The notes below the pieces were generated by a model. The model was not told the DNA's origin and ran no database searches. It was given only the letters and a program-made list of their open reading frames with translations. A stretch of 64,000 nt of DNA from Paenibacillus paridis (GTDB taxonomy: Bacteria > Bacillota > Bacilli > Paenibacillales > Paenibacillaceae). Location of the stretch: positions 372,001-436,000 of the forward strand of contig NZ_VCIX01000091.1 in assembly GCF_006345825.1 (NCBI RefSeq). Direction: 5' to 3'. The position numbers and the translations under genes were made by a program. Shown here piece by piece: positions 1 through 7,622 of the stretch. Numbering within the stretch: position 1 is the first letter of the stretch; each line of letters opens with the position of its first letter.

Positions 1-1005
1 GGCGGGACGGCGGTGACCACATTTACAGAGAATGGAGACACCATATTCGAAGCCATTCGGAAAATGACGACAAAAACGTCCAGGCGATTGTTTTTTTCGC
101 ACACGCAAATGTTAATCATTAGCGAACAAATGGCAAAGAAGGGGATATATCCTTTAGTGGATCTCATTGAGCGGAACCCGGATATACGGACCGATATTTC
201 AGTCGTTGTTACTCGAGGTGTGAGAGCAGCGGATATGCTGCAGTTAACGACCCAAATGGAATCGATACCGGTAAATCAGCTGCATGAAATGATTGAAGTG
301 AATCAAGTAGCGTATGCAATGGATTATGCCATGCTGGTCAAAGATATTACAAGAATGACTGGAGAGGGTAAACAGCAAATCGCACTCCCGTCCATGCGGA
401 TTAGCGGTGATAAGATTATGGGGCATTCGAACGAAAACGTGAATAACATCCCTGCAAATGCGATTCCGGTGTTATCGACCATGGCAGTATTTCGGGATGG
501 AAAGCTAATCGATTATTTAACTCCCAAGGAATCCAGAGGACTGTCCTGGATTCACGACAAAGTGAAAAGTACGGTCGTCAAGCTAGCCTGTCCGAAATCG
601 GAGGGAGAGCTCGTCGTAGAGGTACAGGAATCGGCAACCGACATAAAGGTGAAGAAAGGCAAGGATGGTATGCCAGTCATTGAGCTGCATTTGAGGCTGA
701 CCGGAGGCATACAAGAAATTATGTGCCCAGGCGTGGAAGTATCTAAGGAGGAAGTATTGCTGGAGATCGGTGAGCTGACAAGCCAGGCGGTAAAGGACGA
801 GGTGGAAAGCACCATTAGAAGGCTGCAAACCAAAATGCGCTCGGATGCGGCTGGTTGGGGGAAAGAAGTCTATTTGCATCAGCCCGAGATTTGGCGGCGA
901 ATCGAAGGAGATTGGGAGACGGTATTTCCTAAAGTGAAAAGCCAGGTCTTCTGCACAACGATAATCATGGGCTCCGGTATACGTGGCGAATCTATTATGA
1001 AATGA
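1..1005 (+). CDS. Ger(x)C-family spore germination lipoprotein, 5' truncated
   Basis: The reading frame is open from base 1, so the N-terminus (including the lipoprotein signal expected for this family) lies outside the window. The visible 334 or so residues match the GerAC/GerKC type C-subunit of nutrient germinant receptors, an inner-membrane lipoprotein of the spore that works with A and B subunits. Recognisable features are the early FFSHTQMLIISEQ stretch, the IRTDISVVVTRG segment and the C-terminal region rich in charged helices. It is followed without a gap by a small membrane protein and then by the B-subunit permease, so this is the end of a ger operon; the A subunit should lie just upstream. 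Family assignment is firm, the particular receptor is unknown. Confidence 0.88.
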   Translation, partial: GGTAVTTFTENGDTIFEAIRKMTTKTSRRLFFSHTQMLIISEQMAKKGIYPLVDLIERNPDIRTDISVVVTRGVRAADMLQLTTQMESIPVNQLHEMIEVNQVAYAMDYAMLVKDITRMTGEGKQQIALPSMRISGDKIMGHSNENVNNIPANAIPVLSTMAVFRDGKLIDYLTPKESRGLSWIHDKVKSTVVKLACPKSEGELVVEVQESATDIKVKKGKDGMPVIELHLRLTGGIQEIMCPGVEVSKEEVLLEIGELTSQAVKDEVESTIRRLQTKMRSDAAGWGKEVYLHQPEIWRRIEGDWETVFPKVKSQVFCTTIIMGSGIRGESIMK

Positions 1006-1257
1006 GTGAACAGCATGCTGGCTTGCATCGTTGTCTTTTTACTTGCCACCGCAACGGGTACGGTGATATGGGTACGCAATAGCAATCGGCTTCGCTTTCG
1101 CGAGCGGGGGTGGTCGTTGTTCATCCTCATTATCGGTACGGCGTTCATTATGGCTCAAATTCTCCGCATACCGGTCTCCAATCCGGCAGACTGGATTGCG
1201 GCTATTTTCTCGCCAGTGTATAAGCCGATAATCAAATGGATTGAGAAGGAGGTGTAG
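1006..1257 (+). CDS. small two-helix membrane protein in ger operon
   Basis: The GTG at 1006 directly follows the TGA of the gene before it; an ATG at 1015 is an alternative start giving 80 residues. I see no separate ribosome binding site, which suggests translational coupling to the upstream gene. The 83-residue product has two hydrophobic segments (about residues 4-22 and 34-52), separated by a short basic loop containing RLRFRERG, and a polar tail ending in KWIEKEV. I do not recognise a named family. Its position between C and B germination subunits suggests an accessory membrane component of the receptor, but this is inference only. Confidence 0.6.
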   Translation: MNSMLACIVVFLLATATGTVIWVRNSNRLRFRERGWSLFILIIGTAFIMAQILRIPVSNPADWIAAIFSPVYKPIIKWIEKEV

Positions 1258-1262
1258 CGGAA

Positions 1263-2498
1263 ATGAGCAAGTACGCAGGGATAAACAATGCAGAGATTAC
1301 TTCAGGACAAGCCGCGAAGCTTTTATTTTTGTTCGCACTCGGCAGCGCGGCGCTTATTCTCCCAACGGCTGTGACGTCGATTGCCCGGCAGGACGGATGG
1401 ATTTCCATGCTGCTTGCCGGACCATTTAATTATTTTATTCTAATTATTTATTTGGCTCTGGCTGAACGCTTTCCAAACCTGTCTTTAGCCCAATATTCGG
1501 AGAAGGTGCTAGGGGTGTGGGGAGGGAAGCTGCTGACCTTACTGTACATCTTCTTTTTTCTGCTGCTTAGCGCGCTTGTTCTGCGAAACATCTCCGACTT
1601 CTTAAATCTCTCTGTATTGCCGCTTACGCCTGAATGGTTTATAGACGTGACCTTTATGATCGTCATCATTTACGGAGTTTTGCTTGGGATCGAGACGATC
1701 GCCAGAACAGGCGAAATTCTGTTTGGCTGGGGAATGTTCGTCATTGTAATCGTGCTATTCTCCCTGTTTAATCAATTCGATCTTCATAATTTCGAGCCGT
1801 TTCTGTTTAACGGCTGGCAGCAGCCGATTAAAGGCATGTATCCTATACTAGGCTTCCCGATTGCAGAATTCGTATTTATTACGGCAATCTTTCCGCTTGT
1901 GAAGAAGCAGGATCGCAAGAAGCTGAGAAGGTCGCTGAAACTCTCAGCTGGTGCAATTACTTTCGTAAGTACGCTTATTACGGTATTTCTGGTTGGTGTA
2001 ATGGGCGTTTCCGAGGCAAGCAGAAGTCCTTTTGCGGTGTATGATATGGCCAAAAATATTAATATCGAGGAAATATTGGTACGGGTTGAAATTCTGGTAG
2101 CGATGGTGTGGATCGGAACCGTGTTTATGAAGCTTGTGCTCTGCGTATATGTATTGGCTGTATTGACTGCGCAAATGCTTAAGCTGTCTACCTACCGGCC
2201 GCTCGTCGTTCCTTACTCGTTCATTATCGTCCCGCTTGCTCTAATGGTCTATCGAAATGCTGCCCATACTCAGGTATTTGCGATGGGGGTTTGGACGATT
2301 TATAGCTTGTTCCATGGATTTTTCCTGCCTTTAGTCGTGCTTGTGATTGCAGTGATACGCGGGAAAAAAGATACGAGCGATGGAAGCTTTCCTCCGGTGA
2401 GGGAGAATGAGGATACAGAATTGAAGGAACAAAATTCGTCAAAAAACGGGAGCGATAAAGCGGATAATCAATCGGACAAGGAGCCTGCTCCGGCGTAA
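1263..2498 (+). CDS. GerAB-type spore germination permease
   Basis: This is a 411-residue integral membrane protein of the endospore germination permease family (APC superfamily fold), the B subunit thought to sense or carry the germinant at the spore inner membrane. About ten hydrophobic helices are visible up to residue 365, followed by a hydrophilic charged tail of about 45 residues rich in Asp, Glu, Lys and Ser. The segment near the start, SGQAAKLLFLFALGSAALIL, fits the first helix of the family. The ATG at 1263 is preceded by AAGGAGGTG at good spacing. It is the last gene of the ger operon, ending about 100 bases before nuoA. Family call is confident; the germinant cannot be predicted. 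Confidence 0.88.
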   Translation: MSKYAGINNAEITSGQAAKLLFLFALGSAALILPTAVTSIARQDGWISMLLAGPFNYFILIIYLALAERFPNLSLAQYSEKVLGVWGGKLLTLLYIFFFLLLSALVLRNISDFLNLSVLPLTPEWFIDVTFMIVIIYGVLLGIETIARTGEILFGWGMFVIVIVLFSLFNQFDLHNFEPFLFNGWQQPIKGMYPILGFPIAEFVFITAIFPLVKKQDRKKLRRSLKLSAGAITFVSTLITVFLVGVMGVSEASRSPFAVYDMAKNINIEEILVRVEILVAMVWIGTVFMKLVLCVYVLAVLTAQMLKLSTYRPLVVPYSFIIVPLALMVYRNAAHTQVFAMGVWTIYSLFHGFFLPLVVLVIAVIRGKKDTSDGSFPPVRENEDTELKEQNSSKNGSDKADNQSDKEPAPA

Positions 2499-2506
2499 CT
2501 CCGTCA

Positions 2507-2535
2507 TAGACGTGTGTGGCAGCATTTGTTATAAT
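2507..2535 (+). promoter_or_regulatory. candidate sigma-A promoter for the nuo operon
   Basis: TAGACG (2507-2512) and TATAAT (2530-2535) are separated by 17 bases, and the -10 box is extended (TG one base upstream). It lies between the gerAB stop and nuoA and would start transcription about 55 bases before nuoA. The -35 box matches the consensus in four of six positions. Confidence 0.45.
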
Positions 2536-2596
2536 TGTGAGGAAAATTGACCAAGCGGCAACGGTCCGTACCTATTGAATTGACGGAGGCGATCGT

Positions 2597-2968
2597 GTGG
2601 AAAACTACGCCAACAACTATGTCGTCGTGGCTATTTTTATCGTACTTGGCATCTTGCTTCCAGTTGTGGCATTAACGGTTGGCAGACTGCTTAGGCCGAG
2701 TAAACCAACGGAGCTGAAGCAAACCACCTATGAAAGCGGCAATGAGCCGGTAGGTGAGGGACAGGTTCGATTCAACATTCGCTATTACTTATTTGCGCTT
2801 ATGTTTGTCATTTTTGATGTGGAAACCGTTTTCTTATATCCGTGGGCCGTTGCGTATAATAAGCTCGGCTTATTTGTGCTAGTCGAAATGTTCATTTTTG
2901 CGGGAATGCTGCTTATCGGTCTTCTATATGCCTGGAAGAAGAAGGTGCTGAAATGGAATTCAGTTTAG
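2597..2968 (+). CDS. nuoA: NADH-quinone oxidoreductase subunit A
   Basis: NuoA is a small membrane subunit of respiratory complex I, contributing to the quinone-site/proton-entry region. The 123-residue product has three hydrophobic helices and the family hallmark FDVETVFLYPWAV between helices one and two, including the conserved acidic residues. The GTG start at 2597 is preceded by ACGGAGG. It opens an 11-gene operon and overlaps nuoB by 16 bases. Length and motifs are normal for the family. Confidence 0.95.
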   Translation: MENYANNYVVVAIFIVLGILLPVVALTVGRLLRPSKPTELKQTTYESGNEPVGEGQVRFNIRYYLFALMFVIFDVETVFLYPWAVAYNKLGLFVLVEMFIFAGMLLIGLLYAWKKKVLKWNSV

Positions 2969-3471
2969 AGTCAATTTCGCTAGAGGAACGCAAAGAGCTG
3001 GAGCGCAACGTATTCATGGGCACCTTGGAGCAATTAAAGGCATGGGCAAGGAGCAACTCCTTATGGCCGCTGACCTTCGGATTGGCGTGCTGTGCCATTG
3101 AAATGATGGGTACGGGTGCCTCGCATTATGATTTGGACCGCTTTGGGGTGATGTTCCGCACTTCGCCACGGCAGTCGGATGTGATGATCGTAGCGGGAAC
3201 GGTGACCAAGAAGATGGGACCGCTTCTCAAAAGGTTATACGATCAAATGCCGGAGCCTAAATGGGTCATTGCGATGGGGTCCTGCGCTACGGCGGGCGGA
3301 CCTTATATTAAGTCCTACTCCGTGATCAAGGGCGTTGATCAAATCGTACCCGTGGACGTGTATATTCCAGGCTGCCCGCCTAACCCTGCGGCCCTGATCT
3401 ATGGCATAAATAAGCTGCAGGAGAAAATTCGCTACGAGGCGAAGACCGGGAAGCGGGTGACAGGCCGGTGA
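2953..3471 (+). CDS. nuoB: NADH-quinone oxidoreductase subunit B
   Basis: NuoB carries the terminal [4Fe-4S] cluster N2, the direct electron donor to quinone in complex I. The four ligands are all present: adjacent Cys46 and Cys47 in LACCAIEMMG, Cys111 in MGSCATAGG and Cys141 in PGCPPNP. The 172-residue length is typical. It starts inside the end of nuoA and its TGA overlaps the GTG of nuoC by four bases, so translation is likely coupled. Nothing unusual is seen. Confidence 0.97.
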   Translation: MEFSLESISLEERKELERNVFMGTLEQLKAWARSNSLWPLTFGLACCAIEMMGTGASHYDLDRFGVMFRTSPRQSDVMIVAGTVTKKMGPLLKRLYDQMPEPKWVIAMGSCATAGGPYIKSYSVIKGVDQIVPVDVYIPGCPPNPAALIYGINKLQEKIRYEAKTGKRVTGR

Positions 3472-4199
3472 GCGAGGAACAAGACCAGAGCGGGAAACTG
3501 TCGATGGACGGCGCGGTTCATCCCGAGGGACAAATGAAAGATGCTGGGAAAAGCCAAGCACCGAAGCTGTCTTCTGCCGAGGGAACAGATTTGCCTACAG
3601 TGGATGCTGCAAGAGAAGCAAAACTGAAGGCAGCAGCGGAAGCGAGGGCAGCTAGGGCAGCAGCCAAAGCGGCAGAGGCGGAAGCAGCGGATGCCCCTCC
3701 AGAAGCACCGAAGCCACCGTCACCAAGGCAGAAGGAATTGGATGGCCTAATCGAGCTTTTGAGGCAGGAGGTTGCCGAAGGCGCCGTTGAGGATGCTTAC
3801 CTGAACGAGCTGAATGCCGATATGCCCGTCGTTGTCATTAGCAATCAGTATTGGCGCGAGACGGCTAGGCTGCTTAAAGGACATGTGCAGCTGCAATTCA
3901 ATTATTTAAGAAATGTTTCCGGCGTTGATTACGAGACGCATATGGAAGTTGTTTACCATATGATTTCGCTTGGCAGCAAGCGCGAGGTCGCGTTCAAAGT
4001 TAAAACAGACCGCGAAGCGGCTGCCGTCTATTCAGCGGCTCCAGTCTGGGCGACGGCGAACTGGAACGAACGCGAGATCTTTGACTTGCTTGGCGTTGAT
4101 TTTCCCGGACACCCCGATTTACGAAGAATCATGATGCCTGACGACTGGGTGGGCCATCCGCTGCGCAAGGATTACGAATCGTTAGACTCGGAGGTGTAG
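3468..4199 (+). CDS. nuoC: NADH-quinone oxidoreductase subunit C
   Basis: NuoC is the 30-kDa peripheral-arm subunit that packs against NuoD and NuoB. The recognisable NuoC domain occupies roughly residues 90-240 and ends with the signature running from NEREIFDLLGVDFPGHPDLR to the GHPLRKDY end. Residues 1-85 form a low-complexity hydrophilic extension rich in Ala, Glu and Lys, including AEARAARAAAKAAEAEA, which is not part of the catalytic fold. The GTG start overlaps the nuoB stop; the alternative of a much later start would lack the operon-typical overlap. Assignment is secure, the function of the extension is unknown. Confidence 0.95.
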   Translation: MSEEQDQSGKLSMDGAVHPEGQMKDAGKSQAPKLSSAEGTDLPTVDAAREAKLKAAAEARAARAAAKAAEAEAADAPPEAPKPPSPRQKELDGLIELLRQEVAEGAVEDAYLNELNADMPVVVISNQYWRETARLLKGHVQLQFNYLRNVSGVDYETHMEVVYHMISLGSKREVAFKVKTDREAAAVYSAAPVWATANWNEREIFDLLGVDFPGHPDLRRIMMPDDWVGHPLRKDYESLDSEV

Positions 4200-4207
4200 G
4201 CTTCCCC

Positions 4208-5308
4208 TTGATCCGTACAGAGGAATTGTTGTTGAATGTTGGTCCCCAGCATCCAAGCACTCATGGCGTATTTCGTATTATCGTCAAGCTTGACGGAGAA
4301 GTCATTACGGAGGCGACGCCCGTCATGGGCTACTTGCATCGAGGCACCGAGAAGATCGCCGAAAACTTAAATTTTACGCAGATTATTCCCTATACCGACC
4401 GCATGGATTACGTTTCCGCGATGACAAACAATTACGTTCTGGTACACGCGGTGGAGACGATGATGGGACTCGAAATTCCAGAACGGGCAGAGTATCTCCG
4501 GTTGATCGTGATGGAGCTTCAGCGGGTAGCCAGCCATCTGGTTTGGTGGGGAACTTATTTGCTGGATATTGGGGCCATGAGCCCGTTCCTGTATGCTTTC
4601 CGTGACAGGGAAATGATTATTGATCTGTTTAATGAGCTCTGTGGGGCTAGGTTGACCTATAACTACATGAGGGTAGGCGGCGTGAAGTGGGATGCGCCTC
4701 CAGGCTGGCTGGATAAGGTTCGCGACTTTATCCCATACATGGAGAATAAGCTTATAGAGTACGATAAGCTCGTCAGCGGCAATGAAATATTTCTTGCCCG
4801 CATTAAGGGCGTAGGTCAATATGATGCGGACACAGCCATTGACTACGGTTTATCAGGGGCCAACCTGCGCTGTACCGGCGTGGACTTTGATATTCGCAAG
4901 GCTGAACCTTATAGCCTGTATCATCTGTTCGAATTCGATGTACCCCTAGGGCAAATCGGCGATTGCTATGATCGCTACCGGATAAGGCTGGAGGAAATTC
5001 GCCAAAGCCTGCGTATATTGAAGCAAGCGCTGGCGCAATTTCCGTCTGGCGGGGACACGATGGGCAAGGTTCCACGCGTAATTCGTCCGCCTGCTGGAGA
5101 GGTTTATGTGCGCATTGAATCGCCGCGCGGCGAAATCGGCTGCCATATCGTTTCCAAAGGCAAAGCCGAGCCTTACCGCCTCAAGTTCCGCCGCCCCTCT
5201 TTCGTTAATTTGCAAATTCTGCCCAAGCTGCTTGTTGGAGAAACCATGACGAACCTCATCACGATATTGGGCGGTATTGATATTGTTGTTGGGGAGGTGG
5301 ACTGCTGA
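4208..5308 (+). CDS. nuoD: NADH-quinone oxidoreductase subunit D
   Basis: NuoD is the 49-kDa subunit, related to the large subunit of NiFe hydrogenases, that forms the quinone-binding cavity with NuoB. The N-terminus contains the invariant NVGPQHPSTHGVFR, followed by GYLHRGTEK and RMDYVS, and the C-terminus ends GGIDIVVGEVDC as usual for the family. The product is 366 residues. The TTG start at 4208 follows a GGAGGTG site located at the nuoC stop. The TGA overlaps the ATG of nuoH by one base. Confidence 0.96.
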   Translation: MIRTEELLLNVGPQHPSTHGVFRIIVKLDGEVITEATPVMGYLHRGTEKIAENLNFTQIIPYTDRMDYVSAMTNNYVLVHAVETMMGLEIPERAEYLRLIVMELQRVASHLVWWGTYLLDIGAMSPFLYAFRDREMIIDLFNELCGARLTYNYMRVGGVKWDAPPGWLDKVRDFIPYMENKLIEYDKLVSGNEIFLARIKGVGQYDADTAIDYGLSGANLRCTGVDFDIRKAEPYSLYHLFEFDVPLGQIGDCYDRYRIRLEEIRQSLRILKQALAQFPSGGDTMGKVPRVIRPPAGEVYVRIESPRGEIGCHIVSKGKAEPYRLKFRRPSFVNLQILPKLLVGETMTNLITILGGIDIVVGEVDC

Positions 5309-6324
5309 TGCAGCCTTGGCTTAACCAGGCTCTCACATGGAGCAATGCGCTTGTGCTGTTTCTTTGGGTCGTTGTATTCCTGTTTATTGTACTGGGTTTC
5401 GTAACGTATGCCATTTATTTCGAGCGTAAGGTCATTGGCTGGATGCAGCTGCGTATCGGCCCCAATCGTGTAGGCCCGCTGGGACTGCTGCAGACCGTTG
5501 CGGATATCTTCAAATTGCTGATTAAGGAAGATACGATTCCGCGCAAGGCTGACCGGGTACTATTCATTATTGCGCCGGCGCTTGCATACATCCCTGCGTT
5601 CTCCGTGCTGGCTGTAATCCCCTATACGCAAAAGCTTTATTTTGCCGACCTTAACGTAGGATTGCTTTATTATGTTGCGTTATCCGGCATATCTACGCTT
5701 GCGATCGTGCTGGGAGGATGGGCTTCTAATAACAAGTATGCCCTGCTTGGGGGTATGCGCTCGGCGGCGCAAATGATAAGCTATGAAGTACCGCTTGTCA
5801 TTTCGGTCGTAGGCGTTATTTTGCTCAGCGGAAGCTTGAACCTGAGGGATATCGTAGCGGCGCAGGATGGAGGTTGGTTTTGGGATTGGAATTTTCTTCC
5901 CCAAATCATCGGGTTTGTTGTTTTTATTATCGCTGCCGTTTCGGAGCTTAACCGGACGCCTTTCGATTTGCCGGAAGCAGAATCAGAGCTTGTTGCGGGT
6001 TACCACGTGGAATACAGCGGTTTCCGCTTTGCATTTTTTATGCTCTCGGAATATGTGTACGTCTATGCGATTGCTGCACTGACTACGGTGCTCTTTCTCG
6101 GCGGCTGGCACGCTCCGGCGCCATTTCTTGATTTTGTGCCGGGCATTGTATGGTTTTTGCTCAAATTTGCCTTTATCGTGTTCTTCCTGTTTTGGATTCG
6201 AGCGACCATGCCTCGGATACGTGTAGACCAATTGATGGGACTTGGCTGGAAGGTGCTTTTGCCTGTTTCGTTGCTGAACGTTTTTCTGACGGCTTTGTAT
6301 TTGGAGCTGTTTATTAAGAACTAG
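5308..6324 (+). CDS. nuoH: NADH-quinone oxidoreductase subunit H
   Basis: NuoH is the membrane subunit that joins the peripheral and membrane arms of complex I and lines the quinone chamber. The 338-residue product has about eight hydrophobic helices, the early FERKVIGWMQLRIGPNRVGP motif, and the diagnostic TPFDLPEAESELVAGYHVEY loop. The start ATG overlaps the nuoD stop. Length and motifs are standard. Confidence 0.97.
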   Translation: MQPWLNQALTWSNALVLFLWVVVFLFIVLGFVTYAIYFERKVIGWMQLRIGPNRVGPLGLLQTVADIFKLLIKEDTIPRKADRVLFIIAPALAYIPAFSVLAVIPYTQKLYFADLNVGLLYYVALSGISTLAIVLGGWASNNKYALLGGMRSAAQMISYEVPLVISVVGVILLSGSLNLRDIVAAQDGGWFWDWNFLPQIIGFVVFIIAAVSELNRTPFDLPEAESELVAGYHVEYSGFRFAFFMLSEYVYVYAIAALTTVLFLGGWHAPAPFLDFVPGIVWFLLKFAFIVFFLFWIRATMPRIRVDQLMGLGWKVLLPVSLLNVFLTALYLELFIKN

Positions 6325-6335
6325 CAAAGGGGGAG

Positions 6336-6791
6336 ATGGACATGAAAGGCATGCTGCAAGGACTTGGCGTTACGCTTAAAGCAATGACGGCTCCCAAAGT
6401 GACGACCTCTTATCCCGATGTGCCCTTTGTTATGCCGGATCGTTTCCGCGGTATTCAGCATTTCATTCCAGATTTATGTATCGTTTGCAACCAATGCGCA
6501 CGTATATGCCCGACCGATTGCATCACGCTGACCGGCAAGCCGAATCCCGATCCCGAGAAAAAAGGGAAGGTCATCGATACGTTTGATATTAATTTTGAAA
6601 TTTGCATTTTATGCGATTTATGCACCGAGGTATGCCCTACCGAAGCGATCGTCATGTCAAACCACTTCGAGCTTGCGGCTTTTAGCCGCGATGACTTGTT
6701 CAAGGATGCACAGTGGCTGACGGACAATAACACGCTAACCCGGCAGGATAATAACAATATCGGAGCGCCAGCCAAAGGAGGCGGCAAATAG
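6336..6791 (+). CDS. nuoI: NADH-quinone oxidoreductase subunit I (2x[4Fe-4S])
   Basis: NuoI is the ferredoxin-like subunit carrying clusters N6a and N6b that pass electrons to N2. Two CxxCxxCxxxCP motifs are visible with cysteines at 48, 51, 54, 58 and at 90, 93, 96, 100. The product is 151 residues with a Gly/Asn-rich tail. The AAAGGGGGAG site lies so close to the ATG at 6336 that the ATG at 6342 (two codons on) could be the real start. It sits 11 bases after nuoH. Confidence 0.96.
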   Translation: MDMKGMLQGLGVTLKAMTAPKVTTSYPDVPFVMPDRFRGIQHFIPDLCIVCNQCARICPTDCITLTGKPNPDPEKKGKVIDTFDINFEICILCDLCTEVCPTEAIVMSNHFELAAFSRDDLFKDAQWLTDNNTLTRQDNNNIGAPAKGGGK

Positions 6792-7310
6792 TTGTTCAAT
6801 ATTGATTTTACCGGCGAGTTTGCCGCGTTTTTTGTATTTTCGGCGATCATGATCTGCGGTGCCGTCCTCATGATTAGCCTGGAGAAGGTCGTACATATGG
6901 TCATTTCCATGGCGGCTGTATTTCTCGGTCTAGCGGGCATGTACGTGTTGCTGGAGGCAGAGTTCGTTGCATTTGTTCAAGTGCTTATTTATGCAGGCGC
7001 AGTGTCGATTCTGATGATTTTCGGCATTATGATGACGAAGCATCAAGCTGCGGAGCGCGAGCCTGCGAAGCCGCTGCATGAGACGCTGGCAGCAATAGGA
7101 GCGCTCAGCCTGTTCGGCGTATTGTTTTATGCTATTCGTTCCACGACATTTCCTGAAGCGGGAAACTTTAATCCGGGAGAAGACAATACGATGGCGATAG
7201 GAGAGCTCTTATATACGGGTTATGTCATTCCGTTTGAGCTGCTTTCCGTCCTGCTGACGGTTGCTTTTATCGGAGCGATCGTGCTTGCCAAAAAGGAGGC
7301 GGATGAATGA
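6792..7310 (+). CDS. nuoJ: NADH-quinone oxidoreductase subunit J
   Basis: NuoJ is a membrane subunit of the complex I proton-pumping arm. The 172-residue product has five predicted helices and the family segment EFVAFVQVLIYAGAVSILMI, which contains the pi-bulge helix region. Translation starts at a TTG immediately after the nuoI stop, with AAAGGAGG about ten bases upstream. The end overlaps nuoK by eight bases. Confidence 0.95.
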   Translation: MFNIDFTGEFAAFFVFSAIMICGAVLMISLEKVVHMVISMAAVFLGLAGMYVLLEAEFVAFVQVLIYAGAVSILMIFGIMMTKHQAAEREPAKPLHETLAAIGALSLFGVLFYAIRSTTFPEAGNFNPGEDNTMAIGELLYTGYVIPFELLSVLLTVAFIGAIVLAKKEADE

Positions 7311-7614
7311 AATGCTCCCGTCCTATTTAACGATGGCGGCCATCTTGTTCTGTATTGGACTCTATGGCGCGCTGGTGAAACGAAACGCTGTCGTTGTGCT
7401 GCTGTCGCTTGAGCTGATGCTGAATGCAGTCAACTTGAATTTAATTGCTTTCTCGAAGTATGGAGTCGCACCGTCGCTGACGGGCCAAATATTTTCTTTA
7501 TTCACCATCACGGTCGCAGCGGCTGAAGCGGCGATTGGAGTAGCCATCTTGATTGCCTTGTTCCGATTGCGCGGAACGGTTAATGTTGATGAGTTTAACA
7601 AAATGAGGAGGTAG
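7303..7614 (+). CDS. nuoK: NADH-quinone oxidoreductase subunit K
   Basis: NuoK is a three-helix antiporter-like subunit of complex I. I place the start at ATG 7303, preceded by AAAAGGAGG, giving 103 residues, which matches the family; an in-frame extension to 7261 has no ribosome binding site and would overlap nuoJ by 50 bases. The key intramembrane glutamates are present in LLSLELMLNAVN and AAAEAAIGVAILIA. Confidence 0.95.
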   Translation: MNEMLPSYLTMAAILFCIGLYGALVKRNAVVVLLSLELMLNAVNLNLIAFSKYGVAPSLTGQIFSLFTITVAAAEAAIGVAILIALFRLRGTVNVDEFNKMRR

Positions 7615-7622
7615 CGCAGCGA

